From JAADDK01 sp964425415 (lineage in GTDB: Archaea > Thermoplasmatota > Thermoplasmata > Thermoplasmatales > Aciduliprofundaceae), in the NCBI GenBank assembly GCA_964425415.1, contig CAYRMJ010000039.1, forward strand, positions 1 through 12,305: 12,305 nucleotides of DNA, written 5' to 3'. A program made the position numbers and the translations under genes. Positions 1 through 7,224 of the stretch are shown here, piece after piece. The number at the start of each line of letters is the position of its first letter. The first letter of the stretch is position 1. The notes below the pieces were generated by a model, which was given only the letters and a program-made list of their open reading frames with translations, did no database searches and had not been told where the DNA came from.

Positions 1-2632
1 TTGCATGTCCGCTATACGTGAATATCTCCGTGGCCTTTCCTACCGTTATCTCATCATCATAGTTCGTGAACGGATAGCTCAAGCTCAACTTGCTCAACGT
101 TCCGCTTATTGGATCTCCACTTATTCCATTTACCGAACTGTACTGCACATCGTTTTTAACTCCGCTTACTCCCAGATAATCGTTCACCAATGTGTTGCTA
201 ACCGTTCCATCATTTCCTCCGCTCAGGTCCCACAGCAGATCCTGTGAACTCAGATACAATTTGCCACCGTGGTTGAGATACTCAATCAGAACATTCTGCT
301 CCTCTGAAGTTAGTGTGTCTTTCCACGCTGCTCCTATGTTCCATATTACCACCTGATAGCCCTCCAGAGTGCTCGCGCTCGGCGTGCCCTTCGTGCTCGT
401 GTCCCACACATCGTATCCATACCCATCATCGTTCAGTGCCTTCTCAAAGTACTGCTCGTAGTTCTTTCCACCGTCATCGTCCACCAACAGTATCTTGTTC
501 GTGGGTGTGCTGGCATGCGGAGTCGCAGATACTTCGTTGCTTTTAACAGTGTTCCCTGCAGAATCCACCGCACTAACATAATAATAATATTTCACCCCGT
601 TGGTCACGGAACGGTCCGTGTAAGTTGAACCAGAAACATCCACTAGATAACTCTCTCCTCCCGAGGTTGTGCCCCTATATAATTTGAACCCTTTCAAATC
701 AGAGCCATGGGAAATTGGGTAATAGTACATTCTCTTTCCTCCGCCGCTCCAAGAGGGAGGTGTCCCCTGCCAGTAAAATATCTTTCCATCCGCGTATGCG
801 ATTCTATTGCCCACGAAATCTCCCACTGGATAGGGCATTGATGGCAGATGAGTCCATGTGTTCGTTGATATGTGGTACGCAGAGAAATTATAGCCGGGAG
901 TTTCATTGCACCCGTTTCCGTCCAAGGCGAATATCTCATCGGAGAGCGAGGAATCATAGTATCCTAACCATAGGAGCGACCCTCCATCACCCACTCCGTC
1001 TTTGGTGGGTATGTCATGCATGCTGGTCCATGTGTTCGTCTCAATGTCGTACCTTGCAAAGTGCCTTAGCGGAGAGTTCTCGTAAAACTCGCCTTCCAAT
1101 CCATATATGTATCTACCTCCTGTCCACGCAAGCGAGGCTCCATCATCGGTGCCGGGCCAGTCTGGGAATGAGAGATTCTCCCACGTGTTTGTGTCAGGGT
1201 TGTAGCGGGCGAATGAGCTGTAAGTTCCAGGGTCGTAAGAACCCAAATAATGAGCCCTGCCCAAAAACGCGTATAGCATGTGGTCGTAACCTGAATAAAC
1301 TATCGCATCTCCCGGACCTTCAATGTGTGGCGCATCGGCAAGCCTCGTCCATGTGTTGGTGGCTATATCGTACTTGAAGAAATAAACTCTGTCATCGTTG
1401 CTGCGATAAGAGCCGCCGGTGAGAACATAGAAATGACCGTTGTAATCATAGGCCATGGCAACGCCATTTTCAAAAGGCACATTGGGCAAGGAGGCACTTA
1501 AATCAGTCCAGCTTCCAGATTCCGGATCATAACGGTAAAAATAAGCCTGAGAGTGCTCATCCTTCTGGCGGAGTATGTATATGTAATGAGAATCACCTGC
1601 CACACATTCCCCGTATCCACCGTCAAACGGTGCGTTGGCGGCGAATTTCCAAGAGGAGTTCAAGCTTGCATTTCCAGCGCTCCAGCTGAGCTTGACATAA
1701 CCATCACCTGCCGTTGCACTCAGAGCGATACTTTCGCTCGTGTGCGCGTTTCCCGTCCCTGCGGCCCAGCGCACCATGTTCACCGCGAGTGTTGAGTCAT
1801 CGTACTTGTTCCACTCATTGTAAAGATGGTCCCCGTGATTTGAAGAATCCGCCGTTCCGTCATCAAAGGTGGATGAATCCCCATGCACGATTACTCGCCC
1901 GTTACCATAAGTGGAATATGCAAGAACTCCGTAATTTGACCCCCCGATATTCTGATACGCTGCAATTTTTGCGTTTCCACTAACCTGTATGGTGGTGCCC
2001 GCCCACATGCCAAACGCACTCACACCATCTGTGAGAACTGGAACATTCACTATGTTTGTTATCTTGTGCGATGACGAACCAGCCTCTTTAGTAGTAAGGG
2101 TTATGCCGAAGGAACTCTCAAAGTTATCGTTCCAGATATCCCATGATGTGTGTCCGTTGTGATTTCTATCAGAGCCGTGATGGTCCGCTATGTATATCAA
2201 TCCACCACCATTGTGCACGAAGTTAAGTATCGCGTCCCTCTCCTCCGATGAGAAAGAATCCTGAGGTTCTGGAATTATCAGAACTTTATATCCTTGAAGC
2301 TCCGAGGCAGTGATTGTCCCGTGCCCAGAGCCAAGAGAATCCACGATGAACCCTGCGCTGCGAAGTGCATTGGCCCATGATGAATACGCCCCATCAATGC
2401 GCCAGTCCGCATTTCCCGCATCCTCGTCCTTTGTGAAATCAAACAGCACCTTTATGCTCCCCGTGGCCGACATGTTGGGAGATTCAATGGCGCGCACCCC
2501 AACGTAAAAACTCGTGGACACAACAATAAGGCCAAGGAGCATTATCAGGCCCTTGCCACCTACCCATTGCAGCAATTTGAACACCTTCAAAGAGGAGATG
2601 TTATCATGATATAAAAATATTTGTTCATTCAT
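1..2632 (-). CDS. Large surface protein: N-terminal anchor, two amidotransferase-like domains, FN3 domain split by a Kelch propeller (partial, runs off left edge)
   Basis: The minus strand reads without a stop for 877 codons and leaves the window unfinished. Residues about 28-46 form a hydrophobic signal or anchor segment. Residues about 59-290 resemble a class-I glutamine-amidotransferase/DUF4350-like fold: a VLFDF strand, a VLIIPEP strand, a GGGLIYIADHH stretch and a SDR motif near 154-156. Residues 301-317 look like the first strands of a fibronectin type III domain. Six Kelch-type tryptophans follow at 328, 375, 428, 484, 535 and 593, mostly in an NTWT context preceded by an aromatic-Tyr-Asp strand. 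From 645 the rest of an FN3 domain appears (GFKLYRG, then YYYYVSAVDSAGN). A second amidotransferase-like domain starts at 713 (ILLVDDDGG, later GGKLYLSSQD). It probably acts outside the cell, in binding or adhesion; no catalytic triad was established. The chosen ATG has no clear Shine-Dalgarno. A GTG at 2584 or TTG at 2590, with a TATA-like box at 2609-2615, are alternative starts that give a cleaner signal peptide. Confidence 0.88.
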   Translation of the reverse strand, partial: MNEQIFLYHDNISSLKVFKLLQWVGGKGLIMLLGLIVVSTSFYVGVRAIESPNMSATGSIKVLFDFTKDEDAGNADWRIDGAYSSWANALRSAGFIVDSLGSGHGTITASELQGYKVLIIPEPQDSFSSEERDAILNFVHNGGGLIYIADHHGSDRNHNGHTSWDIWNDNFESSFGITLTTKEAGSSSHKITNIVNVPVLTDGVSAFGMWAGTTIQVSGNAKIAAYQNIGGSNYGVLAYSTYGNGRVIVHGDSSTFDDGTADSSNHGDHLYNEWNKYDDSTLAVNMVRWAAGTGNAHTSESIALSATAGDGYVKLSWSAGNASLNSSWKFAANAPFDGGYGECVAGDSHYIYILRQKDEHSQAYFYRYDPESGSWTDLSASLPNVPFENGVAMAYDYNGHFYVLTGGSYRSNDDRVYFFKYDIATNTWTRLADAPHIEGPGDAIVYSGYDHMLYAFLGRAHYLGSYDPGTYSSFARYNPDTNTWENLSFPDWPGTDDGASLAWTGGRYIYGLEGEFYENSPLRHFARYDIETNTWTSMHDIPTKDGVGDGGSLLWLGYYDSSLSDEIFALDGNGCNETPGYNFSAYHISTNTWTHLPSMPYPVGDFVGNRIAYADGKIFYWQGTPPSWSGGGKRMYYYPISHGSDLKGFKLYRGTTSGGESYLVDVSGSTYTDRSVTNGVKYYYYVSAVDSAGNTVKSNEVSATPHASTPTNKILLVDDDGGKNYEQYFEKALNDDGYGYDVWDTSTKGTPSASTLEGYQVVIWNIGAAWKDTLTSEEQNVLIEYLNHGGKLYLSSQDLLWDLSGGNDGTVSNTLVNDYLGVSGVKNDVQYSSVNGISGDPISGTLSKLSLSYPFTNYDDEITVGKATEIFTYSGHA
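2609..2615 (-). promoter_or_regulatory. Possible TATA box for the surface-protein gene (alternative start)
   Basis: The minus strand reads TTTATAT here, centred about 28 bases before a GTG at 2584 and 22 before a TTG at 2590, both in frame with the large surface protein. That spacing matches the leaderless-style promoters elsewhere in the window. If it is real, the protein starts about 16 residues later than the ATG at 2632. The box then lies inside the longer reading and the two starts cannot both be primary. This is inference from spacing only. Confidence 0.3.
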
Positions 2633-2704
2633 CAGAGTTAATGCCTTAATTGAAATCCCCCGCATTCTTAAAAATAATTGTAACTATTTACGAGTGAAAC
2701 AAAT

Positions 2705-3717
2705 TTAATGTTCACCTGCTTCCAGCTTCTGCATTCTCTCAGTACACTTCTGCTGCATGGTTCCATTCCCNNNNNNNNNNNNNNNNNNNNNNNNNNNNNN
2801 NNNNNNNNNNNNNNNNNNNNNNNNNNNNNNNNNNNNNNNNNNNNNNNNNNNNNNNNNNNNNNNNNNNNNNCTGCTTCCAGCTTCTGCATTCTCTCAGTAC
2901 ACTTCTGCTGCATGGTTCCATTCCCAACTTCCGAATATATCAAAATTGCATCGCGAAGTAAGAGCTTTGCCTTATCCTTCGGAAGCAATAGTGAATAGTT
3001 GTAAAAAGCATCCGCCACATCATGCGCATGTGGTAAGCTCATGGTCTTTATCTCATTGGCTCTTTTGCTAATCTCTTCATAATCAGCACCTTCCAACATC
3101 ATCAATACAAGATCAATCAAAGGAACCAATCTGTTGTCTCCAGCTCGTCTTGCGAAAGGTAATGATGTTTTTAGCCATTTAATAGCGTTCTCAACAGAAC
3201 CTTCCTGAGCATAGTACTCTGCAAGATTCTCGGATGCGTATGCAGCCATAAAGTTATCTCCGTACTTTGTAGCTTTGCTAAAACAGTTCTTAAAATAATT
3301 CAAAGATTGTTCATAATTTCCCTCTCTCTTATAAAGATCACCCATATTATGCATAGCTGCAAGATAAAAGTGACTATCTTCAGGTAATATGCTCAGTATT
3401 CTTTCCAGCAATTTTTTAGCCTTATCTAACTCGCCCGTTACCATGTACATACTTGCTATGTGAAACATAACCTCTCCTTTAAATTCTGTATCGTCCATTT
3501 CTTCAATTAAAGACAAGGATTCTGTTAGATACTTCATAGAGTCTCTGTGTTCACCCATATAGTGAGTTACTTTTGCTTTTTCATACAGCAACAGAGCGAT
3601 AATCCCTCTATCAAGCGTGTTTTCAATCTCAGAATTGAGAAAATCTAAAGCTTCTTTGAACTTCTTTTCGGATATTAGGTAATTCACGTGTTCTTCTATT
3701 TCCCCCACAGCGCTCAT
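2705..3717 (-). CDS. TPR-repeat protein, interrupted by a scaffold gap
   Basis: This encodes a soluble helical-repeat protein with no signal peptide or membrane segment, probably a cytoplasmic protein-protein interaction scaffold; its partner is unknown. At least four tetratricopeptide repeats are visible at about 41-74, 81-114, 119-152 and 159-193, each with the small-residue/Gly pattern (KVTHYMGEHRDSMKYL, ASMYMVTGELDKAKKLL, GDLYKREGNYEQSLNYF, AEYYAQEGSVENAIKWL). No DNA-binding or enzymatic domain is evident. The frame is broken by 100 Ns at 2771-2870, but the 55 bases on each side are identical. Collapsing the duplicated 155 bases gives a continuous frame that ends LEAGEH and TAA at 2705-2707, for a protein of about 285 residues. 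Reading straight through the Ns shifts the frame and gives a false tail ending near 2668. The ATG at 3717 is preferred because a TTTAAA box lies about 28 bases upstream; an ATG at 3726 and a TTG at 3735 are in frame too. Confidence 0.82.
2716..2770. repeat. 55-bp direct repeat, left copy, abutting the gap (probable contig overlap)
   Basis: This segment is identical base for base to 2871-2925 and ends exactly at the first N. On the minus strand it encodes the end of the TPR protein (GNGTMQQKCTERMQKLEA). It is very likely the same genomic segment sequenced into two contig ends, not a biological repeat. Confidence 0.93.
2771..2870. other. Assembly gap (100 N)
   Basis: There are exactly 100 unknown bases, a conventional placeholder for a gap of unknown size. 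It falls inside the 3' end of the TPR gene and is bordered on both sides by the same 55 bases, which points to two overlapping contigs that were scaffolded without being merged. Confidence 0.97.
2871..2925. repeat. 55-bp direct repeat, right copy, abutting the gap (probable contig overlap)
   Basis: This segment starts exactly after the last N and matches 2716-2770 perfectly. Merging the two copies keeps the TPR reading frame open into a natural TAA stop three codons beyond the overlap, which supports a true adjacency of the two contigs. Confidence 0.93.
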
Positions 3718-3742
3718 GGAATACATTATGCACAACGGTGCA

Positions 3743-3748
3743 TTTAAA
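3743..3748 (-). promoter_or_regulatory. TATA box of the TPR gene
   Basis: A TTTAAA box on the minus strand (inside GTTTAAATG) is centred about 28 bases before the ATG at 3717. No Shine-Dalgarno precedes that ATG, so the transcript is probably leaderless or nearly so. The box lies in the 156-base divergent region (3718-3873) shared with the synthetase gene. Confidence 0.5.
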
Positions 3749-3844
3749 CATTTCTAAAATATGAGGTACATCAGTTCTGAAGCTCAATAATATAATATTC
3801 TCCGCCGATCTCTGGACTTGCTAATTGTCCGCGCTCCATAAAGG

Positions 3845-3852
3845 TATAAATA
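3845..3852 (+). promoter_or_regulatory. TATA box of the asparaginyl-tRNA synthetase gene
   Basis: TATAAATA is preceded by purine-rich AAAGG that could serve as a BRE, and is centred about 25.5 bases upstream of the ATG at 3874. This is the textbook archaeal distance from box to transcription start. There is no Shine-Dalgarno before the ATG, so a leaderless mRNA is likely. Confidence 0.7.
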
Positions 3853-3873
3853 GAGAAATTCCATGCAAATGGT

Positions 3874-5166
3874 ATGTATCTTAAAATTGAAGAGGTACTC
3901 AGAGACGAAATGGAAGAAAAAAGAGTTAAACTGAGAGGTTGGATATACAGAAAAAGAAGAACAGGAAAGTTGATATTTTTGGTACTCAGAGATTCTTCAA
4001 ACATTGTTCAGTGCATAGTAGAAAAGAAGGTTGTTGGTGCTGAGAAATTCAAATTACTTGATAAGGTAGGTGTGGAATCATCAGTAATTTTGGAAGGAAC
4101 TGTTAGAAAAGAGCAACGTGCACCCACGGGCTACGAGGTTCATGTGTCCGATTTTGATATCATAGGCGAGTCTTACAACTTTCCAATAAACAAAGATAAA
4201 AGCGATGAGTTTTTGCTGGATAACAGGCACCTTTGGGTTAGAAGCAGAGAAATGAATGCCATACTAAAAATAAGAGATTCTGTGTTTGAAGGTTTTCATG
4301 AGTTCTTCAGATCTCGTGGATACTACGAAACTCAGGGCCCAATGTTCGTAACTGGTGCTGTGGAAGGTGGCTCCACACTTTTTGAAGTGCCATACTTTGG
4401 AAAGAAAGCGTATCTGACACAGAGCACTCAATTCTATTTGGAAACCCTCATATTTAGCCTGGAAAAAGTTTACACCGTTGCACCAAGCTTTAGAGCCGAG
4501 AAGAGTAGAACAAGAAGGCATCTTACAGAATACTGGCATGCCGAGGCGGAGGCTGCGTGGTATCACAATCAGGATATTATGAAGGATGAAGAAGAGATGA
4601 TATACCATATCATTCAAAAAGTGCTTGAGAATAGAAAGAATGAGCTTCAAATTCTTCACAGAGATATTGAGTTCCTTAAAAACATAGATACTCCTTTTCC
4701 AAGAATGACTTACGAGAAACTTATTGATTTTGCAAACGAGCATGGTGTGAATATGAAGTACGGTGATGATTTGGGTGCAGACGAGGAGAGTGCAATAACG
4801 AAGCATTTCAACAGTCCGGTATTCATAACTCACTATCCCATTGAAATCAAACCCTTTTACCATAGACCTGACCCTGACAATCCAAAAGTTGTGCTGTGTC
4901 ATGACCTGCTTGCTCCAGAGGGTTATGGGGAGATTATTGGTGGTGGTGAGAGAATCTATGAACTTGATGTTCTACTTAAAAGAATGGAGGAAGAGAACCT
5001 AAATCCTGATGATTATTACTGGTACGTGGACTTAAGAAAATACGGAAGTGTACCACATGCTGGATTTGGACTTGGCGTAGATCGCTTTGTCTGGTGGCTC
5101 GCTGGACTGGATCACATAAAATATGCAATACCGTATCCAAGGACCATTAGGCGTGTAAAACCATAG
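3874..5166 (+). CDS. asnS: Asparaginyl-tRNA synthetase (archaeal type)
   Basis: This enzyme charges tRNA-Asn with asparagine using ATP, in the cytoplasm. The 430-residue protein has the usual archaeal length. An N-terminal OB-fold anticodon-binding domain (about 1-100, with LRGWIYRKR) is followed by a class II catalytic core: motif 1 around 131-155, the LTQSTQFYLE flipping-loop region, motif 2 starting FRAEKSRTRRH at 206, and motif 3 GLGVDR at 399-404. The combination TQSTQFYLE, EYWHAEAE and PFYHRPDPDNP/EIIGGGERI fits AsnRS better than AspRS, whose motifs usually include DTSRH/NEF and a GAQRIH-like stretch. An intact OB domain argues against the AsnRS-like asparagine synthetase paralogue. The start is supported by a TATA box 26 bases upstream. 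It converges with the minus-strand operon, leaving 12 bases between the two stops. A residual chance of a non-discriminating AspRS remains. Confidence 0.95.
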   Translation: MYLKIEEVLRDEMEEKRVKLRGWIYRKRRTGKLIFLVLRDSSNIVQCIVEKKVVGAEKFKLLDKVGVESSVILEGTVRKEQRAPTGYEVHVSDFDIIGESYNFPINKDKSDEFLLDNRHLWVRSREMNAILKIRDSVFEGFHEFFRSRGYYETQGPMFVTGAVEGGSTLFEVPYFGKKAYLTQSTQFYLETLIFSLEKVYTVAPSFRAEKSRTRRHLTEYWHAEAEAAWYHNQDIMKDEEEMIYHIIQKVLENRKNELQILHRDIEFLKNIDTPFPRMTYEKLIDFANEHGVNMKYGDDLGADEESAITKHFNSPVFITHYPIEIKPFYHRPDPDNPKVVLCHDLLAPEGYGEIIGGGERIYELDVLLKRMEEENLNPDDYYWYVDLRKYGSVPHAGFGLGVDRFVWWLAGLDHIKYAIPYPRTIRRVKP

Positions 5167-5167
5167 G

Positions 5168-5185
5168 TACATAGTCATTTATGTA
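5168..5185. repeat. Short inverted repeat between convergent genes
   Basis: TACATA and TATGTA form a perfect 6-bp stem with a 6-base loop, sitting right after the synthetase stop and overlapping the stop codon of the opposing membrane-protein gene. It might assist termination in both directions, but the stem is short and AT-rich, and no long T-run follows it. It may be chance. Confidence 0.25.
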
Positions 5186-5598
5186 AGCCAGTCTCTAATT
5201 ACGCCTCCAAAAAGCAACCCAATTAGTCCGAATATCACATACATAAGGGGAAGCAAAAAACTTCTTTCAATGTAATCAAATAGCACAAGACCTGATATGT
5301 ACAGGGTATATCCATAAAGAAAATAGGGAATGCATTGATAAAAAATAGAGAGAACATAACCTATAAAAACACCCACCACAAGGGCAATAAATCCATGCTG
5401 CTGTGAATCAAAAAATATGCCAACTAACAAACCAATTAATAAAGAATAAATTACATAAGCAAAACCTGTGTACGGATAAAAACCTATTGCAATAGGTGAG
5501 ATTACTGGATAAACAAAATAAAATGTTAAGTATGCATACATGGGAGATACTAAAACTCCATACCCTAACAGCTTTAATAAATCTTTAAGGTGCAACAT
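5179..5598 (-). CDS. Small multi-spanning membrane protein, last gene of the opp operon
   Basis: I do not recognise a family. The roughly 139-residue protein is almost entirely hydrophobic, with about four to five membrane segments (near 6-35, 38-56, 61-79, 85-101 and 106-126) separated by very short loops. No catalytic or metal-binding motif is visible. The ATG at 5598 is preferred to the ATG at 5610 because a GAGGG lies five bases upstream of it. With this start the gene overlaps the preceding small secreted-protein gene by 14 bases, which implies translational coupling. It is the most distal gene of the peptide-transporter operon, so it may be an accessory membrane component, but that rests only on position. 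It converges with asnS. Confidence 0.7.
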   Translation of the reverse strand: MLHLKDLLKLLGYGVLVSPMYAYLTFYFVYPVISPIAIGFYPYTGFAYVIYSLLIGLLVGIFFDSQQHGFIALVVGVFIGYVLSIFYQCIPYFLYGYTLYISGLVLFDYIERSFLLPLMYVIFGLIGLLFGGVIRDWLT

Positions 5599-6169
5599 CA
5601 GTTCCCTCATGATATATATTCACCTCTGCTATTTTCCATAAATACCATGTGCGGTAACTGTATTTGTACATGTCGCCATTAAAATTTCCAATCTGTCCGA
5701 TAATAGTTAATGTGTAACTCCACAAAGCTTTATTAGATCTCTCATGAGAAGTAATCCAAAGTAAGTTATGCAACACATAACTGCACCACAGCTTGGTAGT
5801 ATTCCTGTCAATCAAATCTATAATCCCAGATGACATTGGATTTACAAGCACTATATAATCCATGCTGTAATCTGAATACTCGTTTGCCTGATATCTTTTA
5901 GAGTTATTGATAAGATACACCGTCCAAACTATCTTTGTTATTTTGAAAGAGAAACGCCCATTATTTACAATTTCAAATTTCAACTCCGGCACATAACAGG
6001 AAGAGTTGTAAGAGACTCTAAATTCTACATTTTCTGGATTTTGCTCAATCAGAAGAGTTCTACTTTTTTCAATATCCGCTAGATTTACACCAGATAAAAT
6101 CCCAGATATTAACGATGTTAAAGATAAAAATACAAAGAAAATAAATACTATTTTTATTTTATCCATCAT
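5585..6169 (-). CDS. Small secreted or membrane-anchored protein in the opp operon
   Basis: The family is not recognised. The 194-residue product begins with a short basic stretch and a strongly hydrophobic segment at about 5-27 (signal peptide or N-terminal anchor), followed by an outward-facing domain rich in beta-strand sequence. The stretch at 63-90 (LKFEIVNNGRFSFKITKIVW then TVYLINNS) alternates like an Ig-like or LEA14/WHy-type beta sandwich; this is a weak resemblance only. Two cysteines, C58 and C129, could form a disulfide. The gene starts 4 bases after the oppF stop and overlaps the next gene, so it is part of the peptide-transporter operon. A role near the transporter (substrate handling or complex stability) is inferred from position. 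The ATG at 6166 is an equally possible start. Confidence 0.7.
   Translation of the reverse strand: MMDKIKIVFIFFVFLSLTSLISGILSGVNLADIEKSRTLLIEQNPENVEFRVSYNSSCYVPELKFEIVNNGRFSFKITKIVWTVYLINNSKRYQANEYSDYSMDYIVLVNPMSSGIIDLIDRNTTKLWCSYVLHNLLWITSHERSNKALWSYTLTIIGQIGNFNGDMYKYSYRTWYLWKIAEVNIYHEGTDVAP
5604..5608 (-). promoter_or_regulatory. Shine-Dalgarno (GAGGG) for the small membrane protein
   Basis: GAGGG on the minus strand lies five bases before the ATG at 5598, inside the 3' end of the preceding gene. It decides against the earlier ATG at 5610, which has no such site. Confidence 0.6.
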
Positions 6170-6173
6170 CCAC

Positions 6174-7223
6174 TCATACTTCCACAGTCTCTTCAGTTAT
6201 ATCCTCCTCGTAGAACTTCTCTGCAAAGTGGCACGCAACAAAGTGCCCCGGTGCAACTTCCTTGAGTGGTGGTTCCTTTACATCGCATATTCCTTTCTTG
6301 GCGTAGGGGCATCTGGGCCAGAATCTGCATCCTTTTGGAAGATTTATTGGACTTGGAATCTCGCCCTTTATCTCAACGCGACCATGCTTATGTTCTGGAT
6401 CTGGCACAGGTACTGCTGAAATCAAAGCTTTTGTGTATGGGTGTGCATGATTAAATATAACTTCATCCGTCTCTCCGATTTCAACAATTTTACCCAAGTA
6501 CATCACTGCAATTCTATCAGACATATACCTTGCAACAGCTATGTCATGTGTGATGAATATGTAGGGTATATTGTATTTGTCTCTCAAGTCCAACATAAGA
6601 TTCATAACTCCCGCTCGTATGGAGACATCCAGCATTGACACCGGCTCATCCGCAACTATGAATTTAGGCCTTAAAACTAAAGCTCTAGCAATAGCCACCC
6701 TTTGCCTCTGACCACCTGATAGCTCATGAGGGAATCTGGAGAGGTACTCCTCCGCAGGCCTAAGACCTGCATCCTCCAAAGCTTTAATTACTAACTCAAC
6801 TCGGTCATCGTATGTGTCACCAATTCCATGAACAAGCAAAGGCTCCATAACTGTCTTTTGAACTGTAAATCTAGGGTTTAAAGACTCGTAGGGATCCTGA
6901 AATATCATCTGAACGTTTCTTCTATAAAATTTAAGATCTTTTCCCTTTAACTCCGCTATATTCTTTCCTTCAAATATTACTTGACCGGAGGTGGGATTTT
7001 CCAATCTTGTAAGTAGTCTCCCTGTTGTGGTTTTGCCACAACCAGACTCTCCAACCATACCTATTATTTCGCCCTCATGAAGGTTAAAAGATATTCCATC
7101 CACCGCTTTTACATAAATGGGTTCACCCCAGAATTTAAACATACCTATATGAAGCTCAAAGTATTTTTTGAGATTTCTTACGCTTATAACCACTTTTCTA
7201 TTATCTCCATTTTCAGCATCCAT
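6174..7223 (-). CDS. oppF: Oligopeptide/dipeptide ABC transporter ATP-binding protein, OppF/DppF type
   Basis: This is one of the two cytoplasmic ATPases that drive the peptide importer. The 349-residue product carries Walker A GESGCGKTT at 58-66, a Q-loop (MIFQDP), the signature LSGGQRQR at 168-175, Walker B KFIVADEP at 187-194 and the switch histidine in ITHD. The C-terminal oligopeptide/dipeptide extension holds four cysteines (CRFWPRCPYAKKGIC and CHF), a pattern known to hold an Fe-S cluster in a DppD homologue. The SMLDVS sequence after Walker B and the RPRF-like Q-loop context place it with OppF/DppF. The ATG at 7223 follows the oppD stop by one base and has GGTGA a few bases upstream. 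A longer in-frame reading back to about 7301 would run deep into oppD and is not needed. Confidence 0.93.
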   Translation of the reverse strand: MDAENGDNRKVVISVRNLKKYFELHIGMFKFWGEPIYVKAVDGISFNLHEGEIIGMVGESGCGKTTTGRLLTRLENPTSGQVIFEGKNIAELKGKDLKFYRRNVQMIFQDPYESLNPRFTVQKTVMEPLLVHGIGDTYDDRVELVIKALEDAGLRPAEEYLSRFPHELSGGQRQRVAIARALVLRPKFIVADEPVSMLDVSIRAGVMNLMLDLRDKYNIPYIFITHDIAVARYMSDRIAVMYLGKIVEIGETDEVIFNHAHPYTKALISAVPVPDPEHKHGRVEIKGEIPSPINLPKGCRFWPRCPYAKKGICDVKEPPLKEVAPGHFVACHFAEKFYEEDITEETVEV

Positions 7224-7224
7224 T

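Noticed and set aside
715..1377. Plus-strand open frame of about 220 codons
   Set aside because: It lies entirely antisense to the surface-protein gene. Its translation is rich in Cys, Arg and Ser with no domain pattern, whereas the minus-strand frame shows clear Kelch repeats.
2668..2704. C-terminal extension of the TPR protein beyond the gap
   Set aside because: It arises only from the frame shift caused by the 100 Ns plus the duplicated 55 bases. Collapsing them gives a stop at 2705-2707.
2716..2925. Tandem or direct repeat as a biological element
   Set aside because: Perfect identity, with both copies ending exactly at the N run, is the signature of overlapping contig ends, not of a mobile element or CRISPR.
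4264..4902. Minus-strand open frame of about 212 codons
   Set aside because: It is antisense within the synthetase gene, whose plus-strand product has intact class II motifs. The antisense product has no recognisable feature.
3874..5166. Aspartyl-tRNA synthetase or AsnRS-like asparagine synthetase
   Set aside because: The signature stretches around motif 2 and before motif 3 match AsnRS better than AspRS, and the intact OB-fold domain argues against the asparagine synthetase paralogue.
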